Notes: a model not told the origin generated them from the sequence alone. Shown: positions 18,568 to 27,354, counted from the stretch's first letter. The stretch is 64,000 nt of DNA from Sinomonas atrocyanea (GCF_001577305.1 NZ_CP014518.1:4216001-4280000), one strand, 5' to 3'. Program-made: numbers and translations.

Positions 18568-18720
18568 GGCACCGGGCTCGCCGGCGGAGCCACCGCAGGC
18601 CCGGGCGAGATCGTGCTGTCCTTCAGGGACATGGACCGGATCCTCGAGGTCTCCTCCGCGAACCGGCTCGCCGTGGTCCAGCCCGGCATCCTCAACCCCG
18701 GCAAGGTCTTCGCCGACTAG
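18568..18720 (+). pseudogene. Relic of GlcD/FAD-linked oxidase (fragment)
   Basis: This open segment translates as GTGLAGGATAGPGEIVLS, continues FRDMDRILEVSSANRLAVVQPGIL and ends at a TAG (18718-18720). It matches the FAD_binding_4 core of glycolate oxidase subunit GlcD-type enzymes. Only about 50 residues of a family normally near 450-500 remain, with no start codon or downstream part, so it is a deletion remnant. The rest of 18461-18935 holds no recognisable full gene. Confidence 0.6.
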
Positions 18721-18830
18721 CGCAGGCCTGGCGGCCGGCGGGGCCGAGGCGGGCGACAGCCGGTTGCGCGCCCGGCACCCGTGTGCGATCGTTCAGGGGA
18801 ATCGTGACCAACCGGCAGGAGGTGAGACCC

Positions 18831-18887
18831 GTGAACGCAGCATCAGTGGGTGCTCCCCCGCGGTCCACGATCACGCGGCTGGCATAG
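18831..18887 (+). CDS. Possible 18-codon leader ORF before the patatin gene
   Basis: A strong AGGAGGTGA lies 5 nt before a GTG opening a short frame (VNAASVGAPPRS..., stop TAG at 18885). It ends 48 bp before the patatin start. It could be a leader peptide or the decayed start of a lost gene. Supported only by the ribosome site. Confidence 0.3.
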   Translation: MNAASVGAPPRSTITRLA

Positions 18888-18935
18888 TCGCCACCGGGAG
18901 CGCCCTGCCGGCACCGTTTCCGAAAGGCGACTCCC

Positions 18936-19901
18936 ATGGACGCAACCCCTTCATCACCTTCCCGCGCTCCGCGCCCCCACCCCGCTGGGGAGCAGATCGA
19001 TGCCACGGGCCGGATCTCCGCCTCCGGCCGTGCGCTGGTCCTCCACGGCGGCGGCTCCGTAGGCAACGCCTGGGAGATCGGCGTCATCGCCGGCCTCTGC
19101 GAGGGCGGCCTGGACGTGACCGCGGCAGAGGTGATCATCGGCACCTCGGCCGGATCGACCGCCGCAGCCCAGATCACGGGCGCCAAGCCCGCAGAGCTGC
19201 TGGCCGCCATCCTCGACGCCGGACCCGGGCAGCCGCCCGCCAGCAAGGGGCGCCCCGGCTCCGGGCACCCGGGGCGGCCCGCGGCGGACCACCTCGAGCG
19301 GACCGGGAGGATCATCGCCGCCGCCCACTCGGCCGCGGACATGCGCCGCCGGATGGGAGCCGCGGCCCTCGAGCTGGAAGGGGCCTCCGACGTCTCGGCC
19401 CGGGAGCGCTGGCGTGCCACGGTCGCCGCCCGACTGCCCCGGCAGAGCTGGCCGGACCAGACGATCCTCATCACAGCTGTGGACGCCCTCTCCGGCGAAC
19501 CGGTCGTCTTCGACCGCCGCAGCGGCGTCGACCTCGTGGACGCCGTCGCGGCGAGCTGCTCGAGCGGCATCCCGTACATGATCGGGAACCGCCAGTACAT
19601 CGACGGCGGCTACCGCCGCAACGAGAATGCCGACCTCGCGAGGGGCTGCAGTCGGGTGCTGGTGCTCTCGCCCTTCGGCGGCAGGACCCGCCACCCGCTC
19701 GAGTGGCGCATGCAGCTCGCATCCCAGGTCGAGGAGCTGCGCGCCGCCGGCAGCGTGGTGGAGACAGTGTGCCCGGATGGCCCTTCACGCCAGGCGTTCG
19801 GCGGCAACATGATGGATCTGTCGGCACGGCCCCCGGCCGCCCGCGCGGGCCACCGCCAGGGCAGAGCTCTGGCGGATGAGCTCAGCGCCTTCTGGCGCTG
19901 A
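18936..19901 (+). CDS. Patatin-like phospholipase family protein
   Basis: A 321-aa patatin acyl-hydrolase. It has the oxyanion motif LHGGGSVGNAW near residue 36, the nucleophile elbow GTSAGS near 69-74 and the catalytic Asp in DGGYRRNEN near 225. Such enzymes hydrolyse lipid acyl esters through a Ser-Asp dyad. The 30-residue N-terminal tail is Pro/Ala-rich with no signal peptide, so it is probably cytoplasmic. It appears monocistronic. Confidence 0.9.
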   Translation: MDATPSSPSRAPRPHPAGEQIDATGRISASGRALVLHGGGSVGNAWEIGVIAGLCEGGLDVTAAEVIIGTSAGSTAAAQITGAKPAELLAAILDAGPGQPPASKGRPGSGHPGRPAADHLERTGRIIAAAHSAADMRRRMGAAALELEGASDVSARERWRATVAARLPRQSWPDQTILITAVDALSGEPVVFDRRSGVDLVDAVAASCSSGIPYMIGNRQYIDGGYRRNENADLARGCSRVLVLSPFGGRTRHPLEWRMQLASQVEELRAAGSVVETVCPDGPSRQAFGGNMMDLSARPPAARAGHRQGRALADELSAFWR

Positions 19902-19990
19902 CCCCCGCGGGATTGGGTGCCGCTCCGGCGGGTAAGTCGGCAGTGCGGGACGCGGCAGCGCCCCGCACCTGCGAACCGAAGGAGTGGATC

Positions 19991-20215
19991 ATGATCGAAC
20001 GCGGCAGCAACAAGCACGGTCCGGAACTCGACGAGCAGATGAAGCACGAGGTCGAAGAGGAGGTCAGGGGCGGACTGCCCTCTCCCGACCAGGACTGGCA
20101 GAATCCTGAGCCGTTCCCGGACGACACCGACGATGTGGAGACCCGGGCCGCGGTGGACCGGGACCTCGGGCCCGATTCCGACCCCGAGGCACGGGCCGCC
20201 CGCGAGACGGAGTAA
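19991..20215 (+). CDS. Small acidic conserved hypothetical protein
   Basis: A 74-aa, highly charged protein (MIERGSNKHGPELDEQMKHE...) with many Asp/Glu and no hydrophobic core segments, so it may be disordered. A GAAGGAG ribosome site precedes ATG 19991. Similar short acidic proteins are common in actinobacteria; the function is unknown. It is convergent with another small acidic gene, with a strong hairpin between. Confidence 0.75.
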   Translation: MIERGSNKHGPELDEQMKHEVEEEVRGGLPSPDQDWQNPEPFPDDTDDVETRAAVDRDLGPDSDPEARAARETE

Positions 20216-20254
20216 CGCCCAGAGGCTGAACCGGACACCAGAAACCGGACACAG

Positions 20255-20297
20255 CAGATCCGGCCCCGCGACGCCAGGCGTTGCGTGGCCGGATCTG
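20255..20297. terminator. Bidirectional terminator hairpin between two convergent small genes
   Basis: A 43-nt hairpin with 21-nt arms centred on 20276. The outer 11 bp (CAGATCCGGCC/GGCCGGATCTG) are perfect, and the remainder has one mismatch and one G-T pair. It lies 40 nt after one stop and 19 nt after the other. Confidence 0.7.
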
Positions 20298-20315
20298 TGC
20301 TCTGTACGCGGACGG

Positions 20316-20513
20316 CTAGCCCGGGAGGGGCACGTTCAGCGGCTCGTCGTCGCCGCCGTAGGCCTTCTCCTCAAGGTCCTTGGCCTTCTGGTCGCCCTTG
20401 TCGGACGCGATGCCGGTGTCCCGCTGGAACCCGTCGAGGCGCTCCTGGTCGGACTGGAGCTCGTCGGGCTGGACGTCCTCGGGCCGGGTGTCCCGGGGCT
20501 GCTCTTCGCTCAT
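20316..20513 (-). CDS. Small hydrophilic hypothetical protein
   Basis: A 65-aa charged protein (MSEEQPRDTRPEDVQPDELQ...), rich in Asp, Glu, Gln and Lys, likely disordered. GAGAGGAAC before ATG 20513 is a good ribosome site. No family recognised. It is convergent with the other small acidic gene. Confidence 0.7.
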   Translation of the reverse strand: MSEEQPRDTRPEDVQPDELQSDQERLDGFQRDTGIASDKGDQKAKDLEEKAYGGDDEPLNVPLPG

Positions 20514-20613
20514 CGTTCCTCTCCCTCTGCCGGTTGTCGGGTACGGACGCCCTTGCTCCTACCCGGCCCCGAGAAGATCAACCCCCGCGAGCAGGTCAAC
20601 CCCGAGGCCGCCC

Positions 20614-21645
20614 CTACCGGCCGCCCTCGACCTTGCGGCTGCGCTGCTGGACCGCCTGGGTGCCGTAGGGGTACACCTCGTGCTCCGGCTCGCTGATGCG
20701 CGTGAGCTCGGCGCTCTCCTCCGGGCTGAGCCGCAGGTCCGCAGCCGCGAGGTTGTCCGCGAGCTGCTCGCGGGTGCGGGCGCCGAGGATCACGGAGGTG
20801 ACGGCGGGCTGGTCCGCGACCCAGCGCAGCGCAACCTGGGCGTGGGAGACCCCGTGCGCCTGGGCCACCGAGCCCACGGCGTCGATGATGTCCCACGTCT
20901 TCTCGCGGGCGTTGCGCGGCCCCCACGCCTCCATACCGCGCTGCGGGTTCTCGCCGAGGCGGGTCGCGCCGGTCGGCTCGGTGTCGCGCTGGTACTTGCC
21001 GCTGAGCCAGCCCCCGCCCAGGGGAGACCACGGGAGGAGCCCCATGCCGGCGTCGAGCGCGGCGGGCACGATCTCCGCCTCGATCCCGCGGACCAGGAGG
21101 CTGTACTGCGGCTGCAGGGTCACCGGCGCGGCCCAGCCGTGCGCCTTGGCCTCGTAGACCGCCTTGGTGAGCTGCCAGCCGAGGAAGTTGGAGAAGCCGT
21201 AGTAGCCGATCTTGCCCGCGGCGACGGCGTCGTCGAGGAAGCGCAGGGTCTCCTCGATCGGCGTGTGCGGATCCCACGCGTGCATCTGGTAGAGGTCGAT
21301 GTGCTCCACCCCGAGGCGGCGCAGCGACGCGTCGAGGGCGGTGCGCAGGTGGCGACGGGAGGTGCCGAGGTCGTTGGGGCCCTCGCCCATCGGGAAGCGG
21401 CCCTTCGTGGCGATCACCATCTGCTCGGCCTTCGACGGGTTCGCGGCGAGCCACCGGCCCACGATCTCCTCGGAGGTGCCGCGCGTGTAGACGTCGGCGG
21501 TGTCGAGGAAGGTGCCGCCGGCGGCAGCGTAGTCGTCGAGGATGGCGTGCGACGTCGGCTCGTCGGCCTCCGCTCCGAACGTCATGGTTCCGAGGGCGAA
21601 CTCCGAGACGATGGCGCCGCTGCACCCGAGCGTGCGGTACTCCAT
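20614..21645 (-). CDS. Aldo/keto reductase
   Basis: A 343-aa AKR TIM-barrel NADPH reductase. DTADVYTRGTSEE carries the catalytic Asp and Tyr, ATKGRFP the Lys, and YQMHAWD the His. The C-terminal cofactor motif is SVILGARTREQLADN. It resembles the YajO/Tas-like group acting on small aldehydes and ketones; the substrate is unknown. It is transcribed after a mirrored repeat array that separates it from the MFS gene upstream. Confidence 0.9.
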   Translation of the reverse strand: MEYRTLGCSGAIVSEFALGTMTFGAEADEPTSHAILDDYAAAGGTFLDTADVYTRGTSEEIVGRWLAANPSKAEQMVIATKGRFPMGEGPNDLGTSRRHLRTALDASLRRLGVEHIDLYQMHAWDPHTPIEETLRFLDDAVAAGKIGYYGFSNFLGWQLTKAVYEAKAHGWAAPVTLQPQYSLLVRGIEAEIVPAALDAGMGLLPWSPLGGGWLSGKYQRDTEPTGATRLGENPQRGMEAWGPRNAREKTWDIIDAVGSVAQAHGVSHAQVALRWVADQPAVTSVILGARTREQLADNLAAADLRLSPEESAELTRISEPEHEVYPYGTQAVQQRSRKVEGGR

Positions 21646-21766
21646 GGCTGCTCCTTTGTAGGACGGGGACTGGTGGGATCCCTGTCCACCCTAGGGGCGG
21701 CTGAGGTCCGCGGGAAGGGCGTTGCCGCCGCTGAGGGTGGGCCTGCGAGGTCCCCCCAGACCCCCC

Positions 21767-21913
21767 TTCTGGGAGTCATCTCCTGAAGGGCACCTCCTGG
21801 GAGTCACGTCCTGAAGGGCACCTCCTGGGAGTCACGTCCTGAAGGGCACCTCCTGCGGGTCTACTCGCAGGAGGTGCCCTTCAGGAGCTGACCTTCAGGA
21901 GGTGCCTTTCAGA
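21767..21913. repeat. Mirrored 28-nt repeat array with central hairpin
   Basis: Copies of TCCTGAAGGGCACCTCCTG start at 21781, 21809 and 21837 (exact 28-nt period), with the tail of a further copy at 21767-21780. The third copy forms a perfect 21-bp stem (21837-21857 with 21866-21886, 8-nt loop). The reverse-complement copy then recurs 28 nt later (21896-21913, one mismatch). The array fills most of the gap between the MFS stop (21933) and the aldo/keto reductase start, so it may end MFS transcription. Confidence 0.85.
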
Positions 21914-21932
21914 CGGGAGGGGGCGCCGGGGC

Positions 21933-23135
21933 TCAGCCGGTCACGAGCGGCCCGCGGCGGCCGAGCGCCCACGCCGCGAGGGCCACGAGGCTCAGGCCGG
22001 CCCCGGCGAGGCTGACCGCCGTCCAGCCGCCGGCGGACCAGAGCAGGGCCGCGGCGCCCGAGCCGATGGCCCCGCCGATGAAGTTGGTGGTCACGTAGAC
22101 CGTGTTGATCCGGCTGCGGCCCTCGTGCGAGAGCGAGAGCAGGCGCGTCTGGTTGAGCACGTTCTGGCCCTGGATCGCGATGTCGAGGAGGAACACCACG
22201 AGCACGAGCATCCACACGGCCGAGCCCGAGAACGCCCCGATGACGAAGGAGGCGAGCACGAGCACCCACGCGATCCCCGTGGCCGGCAGGGACCAGCCGC
22301 GGTCGTGGAGGCGCCCGGCCCGCTGCGCCGTGACGGCCCCGGCGATCCCGACCAGCCCGAACAGGCCGATGACCGAGACCGGGTAATGGAACGGCGGCCC
22401 GGCGAGCAGGAACGTCAGCGAGGTCCAGAACAGGGTGAACACGGCGAACCCGGTCGTGGACAGGATGAGCGTCCACCGCACCGCGCGCTCGCGGACGACG
22501 ACGGCCCCCACCGAGGCGAGCAGCTTCGGGTACGCGACACGCGCCTTGCGCTCGAGGGGCGGCAGCGCGCGCCACACGAGCCCGGCCAGGAGCACCATCG
22601 CGACGGCCGCCGCGCCGTACACCAGGCGCCACCCGCCGACGCCGGCGACGAGGCCGCTGACGGCGCGCGAGGCCAGGATCCCGGTGAGGATCCCGGCCAC
22701 GACGGTGCCGACGATCCGGCCCCGGTGCGCGTCGTCCGCGAGGTCGCCGGCGAGCGGGGTGAGGATCTGCCCGGCGATCGTCGTGATCCCGAGCAGGCAC
22801 AGGGCCAAGAGCAGGAAGGCGAAGGTCGGGGCGAGGGCGCAGGCGACGAGCACGCCCGCCGAGGCCACCATCATCGCGGCGATGAGCCGCCGGCGGTCCA
22901 CCACGTCGCCCAGCGGGACGATGAGCAGGATCCCGACCGCGTACCCGATCTGGGTGGCCGTCACGAGCCAGCCCGCGGAGGCGGTGGTGGTGTGGAACTC
23001 GCGGGCGATCGTCTCCAGCAGGGGCTGCGCCCAGTACAGGTTGCCGACAGCGGCGCCGGAGGCGAGGGCGAACAGGAGGGTCAGGCCTCGCGTCATGGAC
23101 GGCTGGCGCGCGGCGGTCCCGGTCTCGGCTGCCAC
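21933..23135 (-). CDS. MFS transporter (AraJ/YgaY-like)
   Basis: A 400-aa, 12-TM facilitator: TLLFALASGAAVGNLYWAQPLLETIA in TM1 and LGDVVDRRRLIAAMM in the TM2-TM3 loop, resembling drug/arabinose-efflux types. The GTG start at 23135 shares one base with the TAG of the preceding aldo/keto reductase gene, so the two are cotranscribed. Likely an exporter; the substrate is unknown. Confidence 0.83.
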   Translation of the reverse strand: MAAETGTAARQPSMTRGLTLLFALASGAAVGNLYWAQPLLETIAREFHTTTASAGWLVTATQIGYAVGILLIVPLGDVVDRRRLIAAMMVASAGVLVACALAPTFAFLLLALCLLGITTIAGQILTPLAGDLADDAHRGRIVGTVVAGILTGILASRAVSGLVAGVGGWRLVYGAAAVAMVLLAGLVWRALPPLERKARVAYPKLLASVGAVVVRERAVRWTLILSTTGFAVFTLFWTSLTFLLAGPPFHYPVSVIGLFGLVGIAGAVTAQRAGRLHDRGWSLPATGIAWVLVLASFVIGAFSGSAVWMLVLVVFLLDIAIQGQNVLNQTRLLSLSHEGRSRINTVYVTTNFIGGAIGSGAAALLWSAGGWTAVSLAGAGLSLVALAAWALGRRGPLVTG

Positions 23136-24118
23136 TACGTCCAGGTCCCGCCGAGGGTCTCGGTCCGGTCCGTGGCCGGGGGCGGGGTCGGGGAGAGCTC
23201 GGAGACCTTCCGCCGCAGCTCGGGCGTCATCTCGACCTCGAGCGCGGCGAGCGAGCCCTCGAGCTGGTCGAGGTTCCGGGCGCCGATGATCGGCGCGGTG
23301 ACGCCCGGGTGCCCCATCGCCCAGGCGACGGCGAGAGCGGCGGGCGCGATCCCGGCGTCGTCCGCGAAGTCCGCGAAGCGCTCCGCGGTGGTCCGGTCGC
23401 CCTCGAGGCCGTAGCGCCTGGCGTACCGCTCGTTCTCGACGAGGCGTCCGCCCTCCGGCTGCTGCCCGCCGCGGTACTTTCCGGTCAGCAGGCCGCCGCC
23501 GAGCGGGCTGTAGGTGATGACGCCGAGGTTCGCGGCCTGGGCCAGGGGCAGGATCTCGACCTCAGCCTGCCGCTTGACGAGGTTGTACATCGGCTCGATG
23601 AGCTCGAACCGAGCCAGCCCCTCGCGGGCGGAGATGCCGAGCGCGGTCGCGATCTGCCAGGCGGCCCAGTTGCTCACGGCCGGGTAGAGGATCTTGCCCT
23701 GCTGCTGGAGGTGGTCGAGCGCCCGCAGCGTCTGCTCGATCGGGGTGCGCGGGTCGAACGCGTGGACGAAGTAGAAGTCGATCCGGTCCGTGCCGAGGCG
23801 GCGCAGGCTGGCCTCGACGGCCTGCACGATGTGGCGGCGCGAGAGGCCCCCCGCGTTCGGGTCCTCGCCGGTGGGGAAGAAGACCTTGGAGGTGATGACG
23901 AGGTCGTCCCGCTCGCGGGCCGCGAGCCGGCCGAGGATCTCCTCCGACCGGCCGCCGCCGTAGATGTCCGCCGTGTCGAAGAAGTTGATGCCGAGCTCGC
24001 GGGCCCTCCGGTACATCGCTGCCGAGGCCTCCTCGTCCGCCTCCGAGCCGAACGACATGGTGCCGAAGCAGAGCGGCGAGACCTGGACGCCCGTGGCGCC
24101 CACCGTCCTGTAGTCCAT
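23135..24118 (-). CDS. Aldo/keto reductase
   Basis: A 327-aa AKR with FDTADIYGGGRSEEIL (Asp, Tyr), VITSKVFFP (Lys), YFVHAFDP (His) and the cofactor segment APIIGARNLDQLE. It probably reduces carbonyls with NADPH. It is coupled to the downstream MFS gene (stop and start share a base). It lies 40 nt downstream of the TetR gene on the same strand, so it may be part of the TetR-controlled unit. Confidence 0.9.
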   Translation of the reverse strand: MDYRTVGATGVQVSPLCFGTMSFGSEADEEASAAMYRRARELGINFFDTADIYGGGRSEEILGRLAARERDDLVITSKVFFPTGEDPNAGGLSRRHIVQAVEASLRRLGTDRIDFYFVHAFDPRTPIEQTLRALDHLQQQGKILYPAVSNWAAWQIATALGISAREGLARFELIEPMYNLVKRQAEVEILPLAQAANLGVITYSPLGGGLLTGKYRGGQQPEGGRLVENERYARRYGLEGDRTTAERFADFADDAGIAPAALAVAWAMGHPGVTAPIIGARNLDQLEGSLAALEVEMTPELRRKVSELSPTPPPATDRTETLGGTWT

Positions 24119-24158
24119 GGGACTCCTTCCGTCGGGCTCTGATGTACCCGGTCCGGGG

Positions 24159-24770
24159 TCAGCCCGAACCGGATTCCCCCTCGCCCCTGCCCACGGCGCA
24201 CAGCCTGGCCACGGTCTGGCGCAGGTCGGCCGGGGAGGCCGGGCCGGTGCCGCCGGAGTAGGAGGTGTCCGCGTGGAGCATGAGCGCGGCGAAGACGAGT
24301 CCCACGGCGAGCCGGGCGCGCTGCGGCGTGGCGCGCTGCTCGGCGAGCCGGATCACGCCCTTGCGGGCGCCGGAGGACCACTGGTGCAGGGCCGCGAGCA
24401 GGTCCGGCTCGAACCCCATGAGCTCCTTGATCCGCGGGATGTCCCCCTCGGGTCCGCCGGCGATGCCCGAGACCAGCTCGCAGAGGTCGTCCACGAGCGT
24501 CCCGGGACCGGCGAGGAACGCCTGCTCCTGCTCCTCGGAGAGGGCGGTGGCGGGCAGGCCGAGCACCGCCGCGGCCTTGGAGGGGAAGTAGTTGAAGAAC
24601 GTCCGCTCCGAGATGCCGGCGCCCGCGCAGATGTCCGCCACGGTCACCTGCGCGAGCCCCCGCTCGGCCGCGAGCGCGAACGCGGCGTCGTGGATGGCGC
24701 GCCGGGTCAGCTGCTTCTTGCGCTCGCGCAGCGTTCCCGGCCCGTCCTCGACGGCGGTGCCGTGTTCCAT
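24159..24770 (-). CDS. TetR/AcrR-family transcriptional regulator
   Basis: A 203-aa regulator whose N-terminal HTH (about 20-65) reads AIHDAAFALAAERGL, TVADICAGAGISERTFFNYF. The C-terminal ligand domain is typical in length. ATG 24770 has GGGGGTG 6 nt upstream. GTG 24779, which overlaps the efflux pump stop (GTGA), is the alternative start. Likely represses the upstream DHA2 exporter through the palindrome at 26945-26959. Confidence 0.87.
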   Translation of the reverse strand: MEHGTAVEDGPGTLRERKKQLTRRAIHDAAFALAAERGLAQVTVADICAGAGISERTFFNYFPSKAAAVLGLPATALSEEQEQAFLAGPGTLVDDLCELVSGIAGGPEGDIPRIKELMGFEPDLLAALHQWSSGARKGVIRLAEQRATPQRARLAVGLVFAALMLHADTSYSGGTGPASPADLRQTVARLCAVGRGEGESGSG

Positions 24771-24775
24771 CTCGT

Positions 24776-26899
24776 TCACCCCCGGTGGACCCGGACCGCG
24801 CCGCTGTCCGGGCCGGTCGGCGAGCCGGTCTCGGCCGCGGCCAGGGCGGCGTCGGAGCCGAGGTCGTCCGCGGTGCCGGCGGCGTCGGCCTGCTCCTGCA
24901 GGGCGGAGCGCTGGCGCAGCGGCGGGACCTTGAAGAACCACGAGAGGATGAACGCCAGGACGATCACGCCGAAGCCGACCCAGTAGATGACCACGGCGGA
25001 GCTGTTGAAGCCCGCCATGAACGGCCGGGTCAGCCGCGCGTCGGCGCCCTTGAGGAAGGACGTGTCCGAGGTCGTGGAGGACGCGGAGCCCTGGGAGGAG
25101 CTGTTCTCCTTCAGCTTCTCGATCAGGGTGGGCGCGATCTTGTCCACGATCGCGCCGCGCTGGCCCTGGTCCGCGTAGTCGACCGCGAGCTTGCCGTTGA
25201 CCACGGACGCGCCGGCCTTCTGCGCGGCCATCTGGAGGGCGGACTGCTCCGCGGCGGGCTTGGCGGCGGCGACTTGGCTGTCGATGATCCCCTGCGCGGC
25301 CGACGCCGGGATCCTGCCGGCGGCGACCTGCTTCTGGACGGCGGCCGTCACCTGCGCGGTGACGGCCTGGTCCGCGGCCTGCTTCGCGGCGGCCGCGCCC
25401 TGGTCGAGGCCGGACTGCACCTGGGCCTGGATCGGCGTCACGATCGGGGACCAGATCTGGTCCATGACGCCCTTGTTGGCCGGGTTGCCGGCGACCGAGG
25501 GGGTCAGGGCGGCGTCGAGGGCGCTCGTGAGATCGCCCTTGTTCTGCATGGCCGTGGCGATGTTGGCCGGCATCAGGGCGAAGAGGATGGAGAGCAGCAC
25601 GGCGGTGCCCATGGTTCCGCCGATCTGGCGGAAGAACGTGGACGAGCTCGTGGCCACGCCCATGTCCCGCGGCGCCACCGAGTTCTGCGAGGCGAGCACG
25701 AGCGACTGCATGAGCTGGCCGAGGCCGAGGCCGATCAGGAACATGGCGCCCATGAGGTACCAGAGCGGCTTGTCGATCGACATTCCCGTCAGCACGAGGT
25801 AGCCCATGGCCACGAGGAACGTGCCCGTGATGGGGAAGATGCGGTACTTGCCGGTGCGGGAGACGATCTGGCCGGAGGCGATCGAGGCGATCATGAGGCC
25901 GCCGATCATGGGCAGCGTCGCGAAGCCGGACTCGGTGGGCGTCAGGCCCGTGACGAGCTGGAGGTACAGCGGCAGGGTCAGCATGGCGCCGAACATCGCG
26001 AAGCCCACGAGGAAGCCGAGGACGGTGGCCATGGAGAACGTGCGCGAGTGGAAGAGGCGCAGCGGGATGATCGCGTCCGGGCCCATGGCCCGCTCGATGA
26101 GGATGAACGCGATGAGCCCCACGCCGCCGACCACGAAGCACGTGATGGACGCGGTGGATCCCCAGCCCCATTCGCGGCCCTGCTCGGCCACGAGGAGGAG
26201 CGGGACGAGGGTGACGACCACGGCGGTGGCGCCCCACCAGTCGATGCGCGGCGCGGTGTGCTTGTGGAACTTGGGCAGGTGCAGGAAGGCGAGCACCATG
26301 AGCAGGGCGACGACGCCGATCGGGACGTTGATGAGGAACACCCAGCGCCAGCCGGTGATCCAGGCGATCTGGCTCGCGTCGGCGAACACGCCGCCGATCA
26401 GCGGCCCCACCACCGAGGAGACGCCGAAGACGGCGAGGAAGAAGCCCTGGTACTTGGCGCGCTCGCGCGGGGCGAGGATGTCGCCCATGATCGCCAGCGG
26501 CAGCGACATGAGCGCGCCCGCGCCGATGCCCTGGAACGCGCGGAACGCGGCGAGCATGATCATCGAGGTCGAGAACGAGGACAGGAACGAGCCCAGGATG
26601 AACACGAGCAGGCCGAAGATGTACAGCGGGCGGCGGCCGAAGATGTCCGAGAGCTTGCCGTAGATCGGCGTGGCGATCGTCGAGGTGATCAGGTACGCGG
26701 TCGTGACCCAGGCCTGCTGGTCGAGGCCGTGGAGGTCGTCGCCGATCGTGCGGATGGCGGTGCCGACCACCGTCTGGTCGAGCGAGGAGAGGAACATGCC
26801 GGCCATGAGGGCGTAGATGACCAGCATGATCTGCCTCTGGGTCATCACGGCACTCGACGCCGCGGCGTTCGTCGAGGGGCCTGTCGCTGCTTGAGACAT
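24776..26899 (-). CDS. DHA2-family MFS drug exporter with large extracytoplasmic insert
   Basis: A 707-aa, 14-TM EmrB/QacA-type multidrug:H+ antiporter: FLSSLDQTVVGTAIRTIGDDL in TM1, GKLSDIFGRRPLYIFG motif A, and FQGIGAGALMSLPLAI motif C region. Between the last two TM helices lies an Ala/Gln-rich segment of about 150 residues with a soluble, helical pattern (roughly 490-640), ending before SAVVIYWVGFGVIVL. This makes it longer than the usual 450-520 aa. The start at 26899 follows a TetR-type palindrome. It is probably autoregulated together with the TetR gene that overlaps its end. Confidence 0.88.
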   Translation of the reverse strand: MSQAATGPSTNAAASSAVMTQRQIMLVIYALMAGMFLSSLDQTVVGTAIRTIGDDLHGLDQQAWVTTAYLITSTIATPIYGKLSDIFGRRPLYIFGLLVFILGSFLSSFSTSMIMLAAFRAFQGIGAGALMSLPLAIMGDILAPRERAKYQGFFLAVFGVSSVVGPLIGGVFADASQIAWITGWRWVFLINVPIGVVALLMVLAFLHLPKFHKHTAPRIDWWGATAVVVTLVPLLLVAEQGREWGWGSTASITCFVVGGVGLIAFILIERAMGPDAIIPLRLFHSRTFSMATVLGFLVGFAMFGAMLTLPLYLQLVTGLTPTESGFATLPMIGGLMIASIASGQIVSRTGKYRIFPITGTFLVAMGYLVLTGMSIDKPLWYLMGAMFLIGLGLGQLMQSLVLASQNSVAPRDMGVATSSSTFFRQIGGTMGTAVLLSILFALMPANIATAMQNKGDLTSALDAALTPSVAGNPANKGVMDQIWSPIVTPIQAQVQSGLDQGAAAAKQAADQAVTAQVTAAVQKQVAAGRIPASAAQGIIDSQVAAAKPAAEQSALQMAAQKAGASVVNGKLAVDYADQGQRGAIVDKIAPTLIEKLKENSSSQGSASSTTSDTSFLKGADARLTRPFMAGFNSSAVVIYWVGFGVIVLAFILSWFFKVPPLRQRSALQEQADAAGTADDLGSDAALAAAETGSPTGPDSGAVRVHRG

Positions 26900-26944
26900 G
26901 AGGGGTCCGGATCTCTCGGGAAGGGTGTGGGAGTGGCCGCAACT

Positions 26945-26977
26945 TTGCAGGCTCTGCAAGTTTACACACTCTGCAAG
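26945..26977 (-). promoter_or_regulatory. TetR-type operator upstream of the DHA2 exporter
   Basis: A perfect dyad TTGCAG-GCT-CTGCAA (26945-26959), plus a further direct half-site CTGCAAG at 26971-26977. It sits 46 bp before the exporter start and is the best candidate binding site for the TetR at 24159-24770. Confidence 0.55.
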
Positions 26978-27012
26978 AAACTGCCCACCTCCCGAGAGGT
27001 GCGATCTGATCC

Positions 27013-27354
27013 CTACGACTCGTCGATCCTCTTGAGCAGGTCGCCGAGCGCCTCGCGGATCTCGTCGTGGTCGTACTGCGAGGCGCGGCTCTCGCCCGAG
27101 ATCACGGCGCAGCGGTGCACCTTCTTCAGGTCGCTGAAGGGGAACTTGTACTTGGCCTTGCTGCCCTCGGGGGCGTCGTCGTCAATCCCGAGGAACCACT
27201 GCGAGTACTCGCCTTCGCCGTGCTTGTCGAGGAACGTGCTCAGCTCCTTGGTGGACGGAGAGTGCTCGCTCCAGTCGTCGCGCGAGTCCCGCACCACCTT
27301 GCCCTCGCGCACGAGCGCCTTGGCATGGTCGTAGGCCTTCTTGTTCAGCTTCAT
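27013..27354 (-). CDS. Conserved hypothetical protein, 113 aa
   Basis: A charged soluble protein (MKLNKKAYDHAKALVREGK...), with central WFLGIDDDAPEGSKAKYKFP and HRCAVISGESRASQYDH. AGGTGA 6 nt before the ATG is a strong ribosome site. Proteins of this type are widespread in actinobacteria without assigned function. A short hairpin CACCTC-CCGA-GAGGTG (26986-27001) follows its stop and may end transcription. Confidence 0.8.
   Translation of the reverse strand: MKLNKKAYDHAKALVREGKVVRDSRDDWSEHSPSTKELSTFLDKHGEGEYSQWFLGIDDDAPEGSKAKYKFPFSDLKKVHRCAVISGESRASQYDHDEIREALGDLLKRIDES

Noticed and set aside
24785..27334. An 849-aa open frame on the plus strand
   Set aside because: Low-complexity His/Asp/Gly/Arg sequence antisense to the TM helices of the DHA2 exporter; not a gene.
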